A DNA stretch of 14,340 nt from JANLYQ01 sp031365725 (GTDB lineage: Bacteria; Actinomycetota; Actinomycetes; JACCUZ01), in contig JANLYQ010000062.1 in the NCBI GenBank assembly GCA_031365725.1, positions 1 to 14,340 on the forward strand. Direction: 5' to 3'. Under the pieces are notes generated by a model, which saw only the letters and a program-made list of their open reading frames with translations, searched no databases and was not told the origin of the DNA. The translations under genes and the position numbers were made by a program. Of this stretch, positions 13,174-14,340 are shown piece after piece. Positions within the stretch are counted from its first letter, which is position 1; every line of letters starts with the position of its first letter.

Positions 13174-13960
13174 GGCTCGGCCCGCCGGGACGCGGCTGCT
13201 GCCCTCAGACGTCGCGTGGGTGGAGACCACCACCGATCGGGCGTACGTCGATCTGTTCGCGGTTGAGGAGCAGGCTGCCTCGGGCTATGCACCGTCACGA
13301 CGGGCTGAGTTCGCGACCGGGCGCGCCTGTGCCCGCGAGGCGCTGGCGTCGCTCGGGCAGCCGCCGGCCGCGATCCCACCCGGACCGGCGGGTGATCCGG
13401 GCTGGCCCGACGCAGTGGTGGGCAGCATCACCCACTGCGTCGGCTACCGGGCTGCGGCGGTGGCTCTCGCGTCGGCGTACTCCAGCGTCGGGATCGATGC
13501 TGAGCCGCACCTTCCGGTGCCGACGGCGGTGCTGCACGCGATCGCGGCGCCGCGCGAGCTGTCGGCCTTGTCGGCTCTGCCGGTGGACGGGACCGCGTGG
13601 GACAGGGTCCTCTTCAGCGCCAAGGAGTCGGCGTACAAGGCGTGGTTCCCGTTGGCGCGAGGCGAAGTGCTTGCACCCGGGATCATGGTGCGCCTGCACG
13701 CGGACGGGGCCTTTGACGCGGTGATTTCCGACCGAGCGATGACCGGACGCTGGACCGTCGCGTCCACTCTGGTGATCACCGCCGTCTGGGTCGGCGGACA
13801 AGGAAGCGCTGGTGTAGCACGTCGACAGGGCAGTGTCACTCTCGAATCTGTGCCCACCACTCGCCCTCGGCATGTTGTGACTGAAACTGATGACCTGGCG
13901 GATGCGCTCGACGCCGCTGCCCGTCTCTGGCCCGAGCTGAGCCGCTCTGGCCCGAGCTGA
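13151..13960 (+). CDS. EntD/Sfp-type 4'-phosphopantetheinyl transferase with an abnormal C-terminal extension
   Basis: This enzyme transfers phosphopantetheine from CoA to a carrier-protein serine, most likely Ser1445 of the PKS in the same operon. All family motifs are present: GWPDAVVGSITHC (84-96), GIDAEP with Mg-binding Asp116 and Glu118, and FSAKESAYKAWFPL (155-168) with Glu159 and Lys163. RRAEFATGRACAREAL (50-65) is also typical. The ATG at 13151 overlaps the end of protein D by 23 bases. A later start is possible, since the first 15 residues are poorly conserved in the family. The catalytic fold should end near VITAVWV (residue 214). Instead the frame has no stop there. It continues through what was probably an intergenic region and 26 residues of a VapB-like antitoxin remnant, to the TGA at 13958 created by a 20-bp duplication. 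The extension is probably disposable, but could destabilise the enzyme. Confidence 0.9.
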   Translation: MHPAIPTRARPAGTRLLPSDVAWVETTTDRAYVDLFAVEEQAASGYAPSRRAEFATGRACAREALASLGQPPAAIPPGPAGDPGWPDAVVGSITHCVGYRAAAVALASAYSSVGIDAEPHLPVPTAVLHAIAAPRELSALSALPVDGTAWDRVLFSAKESAYKAWFPLARGEVLAPGIMVRLHADGAFDAVISDRAMTGRWTVASTLVITAVWVGGQGSAGVARRQGSVTLESVPTTRPRHVVTETDDLADALDAAARLWPELSRSGPS

Positions 13961-14340
13961 GCCGCCCGCAGCTGCTGGTGCGCCTTGCCCTGGAGGGACA
14001 TCGTGCCGCCCGGCTGGCACGGGACGAGCGGCGCCGCCGCCGGCTGGAGGCCGTTCGCACCCACAGCGGGTCCCACGCGGCTGCCGAATCGGTGCTGATC
14101 GACGCTGTGGATGAGGACCTTGCCGCCGGCTCGACCACACTCGCCGAGGTGCTCGTTGCGCCTGCGCGGGACGGCCGACTGGACGAGGCTCTGGCCGCGC
14201 TTCGCGACCTTGAGATCCGAGAACTGCCGTTTCCTGCCGACACGGCTGTCCGGCTCGCTCAACTGCGCGCCAGCCTCGGCCTGTAGATGCCGGACTGCTG
14301 CGTCCTGCTCGCAGCGGAAGACGCCGCCGCCAAGATCGCA
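13877..14340 (+). pseudogene. Decayed, fused VapBC toxin-antitoxin relic
   Basis: From the GTG at 13877 the frame reads TETDDLADALDAAARLWPEL, typical of the N-terminus of actinobacterial VapB-like ribbon-helix-helix antitoxins. An exact 20-bp tandem duplication (13925-13964) then shifts the frame by two and gives TGA at 13958. In the frame restored by removing it, VapB continues SRPQLLVRLALEGHRAARLA to about 14067. It then passes directly into a VapC-like PIN-domain sequence: HAAAESVLIDAVDEDLAAGS, TTLAEVLVAPARDGRLDEAL, ELPFPADTAVRLAQLRASLG. TAG at 14284-14286 interrupts it just before MPDCCVLLAAEDAA, a PIN-domain stretch that runs to the window edge. The VapC N-terminus with its first catalytic Asp and the VapB C-terminus are missing, as if deleted together. 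The family assignment is from memory of these motifs. The module should be non-functional. Confidence 0.75.
13925..13964 (+). repeat. Exact 20-bp tandem duplication that breaks the antitoxin frame
   Basis: CTCTGGCCCGAGCTGAGCCG occurs twice without a mismatch (13925-13944 and 13945-13964). Because 20 is not a multiple of three, it shifts the VapB-like frame and introduces TGA at 13958-13960, which now also ends the PPTase frame. Perfect identity suggests a recent slippage event. Confidence 0.9.

Noticed and set aside
13800..13876. VapB promoter or operator
   Set aside because: GTGTAGCAC and CAGTGTCAC look vaguely repetitive, but symmetry is poor and no convincing -35/-10 pair is visible.

Overview
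The window is high-GC DNA with strong G/C third-position bias. Its gene families (FrcB-like sugar ABC transporter, LacI regulator, type I polyketide synthase, EntD/Sfp-type phosphopantetheinyl transferase, VapBC and RelE relics) point to an actinobacterium. A Nocardioidaceae-like host is my best guess, but the sequence alone does not prove it.

Left part (1-2641): a divergent sugar-uptake locus. On the minus strand a lipoprotein binding protein (340-1464) is followed by the start of an ABC permease (1-233), with a perfect 13-bp-arm hairpin between them. On the plus strand is a LacI-family repressor (1586-2641). A perfect operator palindrome just downstream of a good minus-strand promoter, and a near-copy overlapping the repressor's own start codon, suggest that the repressor controls both the transporter and itself.

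Junction (2642-3484): a truncated RelE-like toxin relic, a minus-strand SnoaL/NTF2-like gene (2821-3225), and a non-coding stretch with a small hairpin.

Central part (3485 to about 13,800): one tightly packed plus-strand operon that matches no system I can name. It holds, in order: a helical-repeat plus beta-domain protein; a single-module polyketide synthase (KS-AT-KR-ACP followed by a C-terminal methyltransferase, no thioesterase); a possible 15-codon mini-ORF joined to both neighbours by ATGA overlaps; a protein with a 16-residue strand-like repeat; an all-beta two-domain protein; a Cys-rich protein with CxC clusters; a second helical plus beta protein homologous to the first; and a phosphopantetheinyl transferase. 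Several of the non-enzymatic proteins share a beta-domain signature. The operon has no exporter, regulator or thioesterase. My inference is that the PKS product, or the PKS itself, works together with a multi-protein, probably cytoplasmic assembly of these structural-looking proteins. This is the strongest candidate for an undescribed system.

Right edge (13,877-14,340): a decayed VapBC module. The antitoxin is frameshifted by an exact 20-bp tandem duplication, the toxin has lost its N-terminus, and an in-frame TAG interrupts it. The phosphopantetheinyl transferase frame has lost its own stop and runs into this relic. Toxin-antitoxin relics therefore lie on both sides of the PKS operon.
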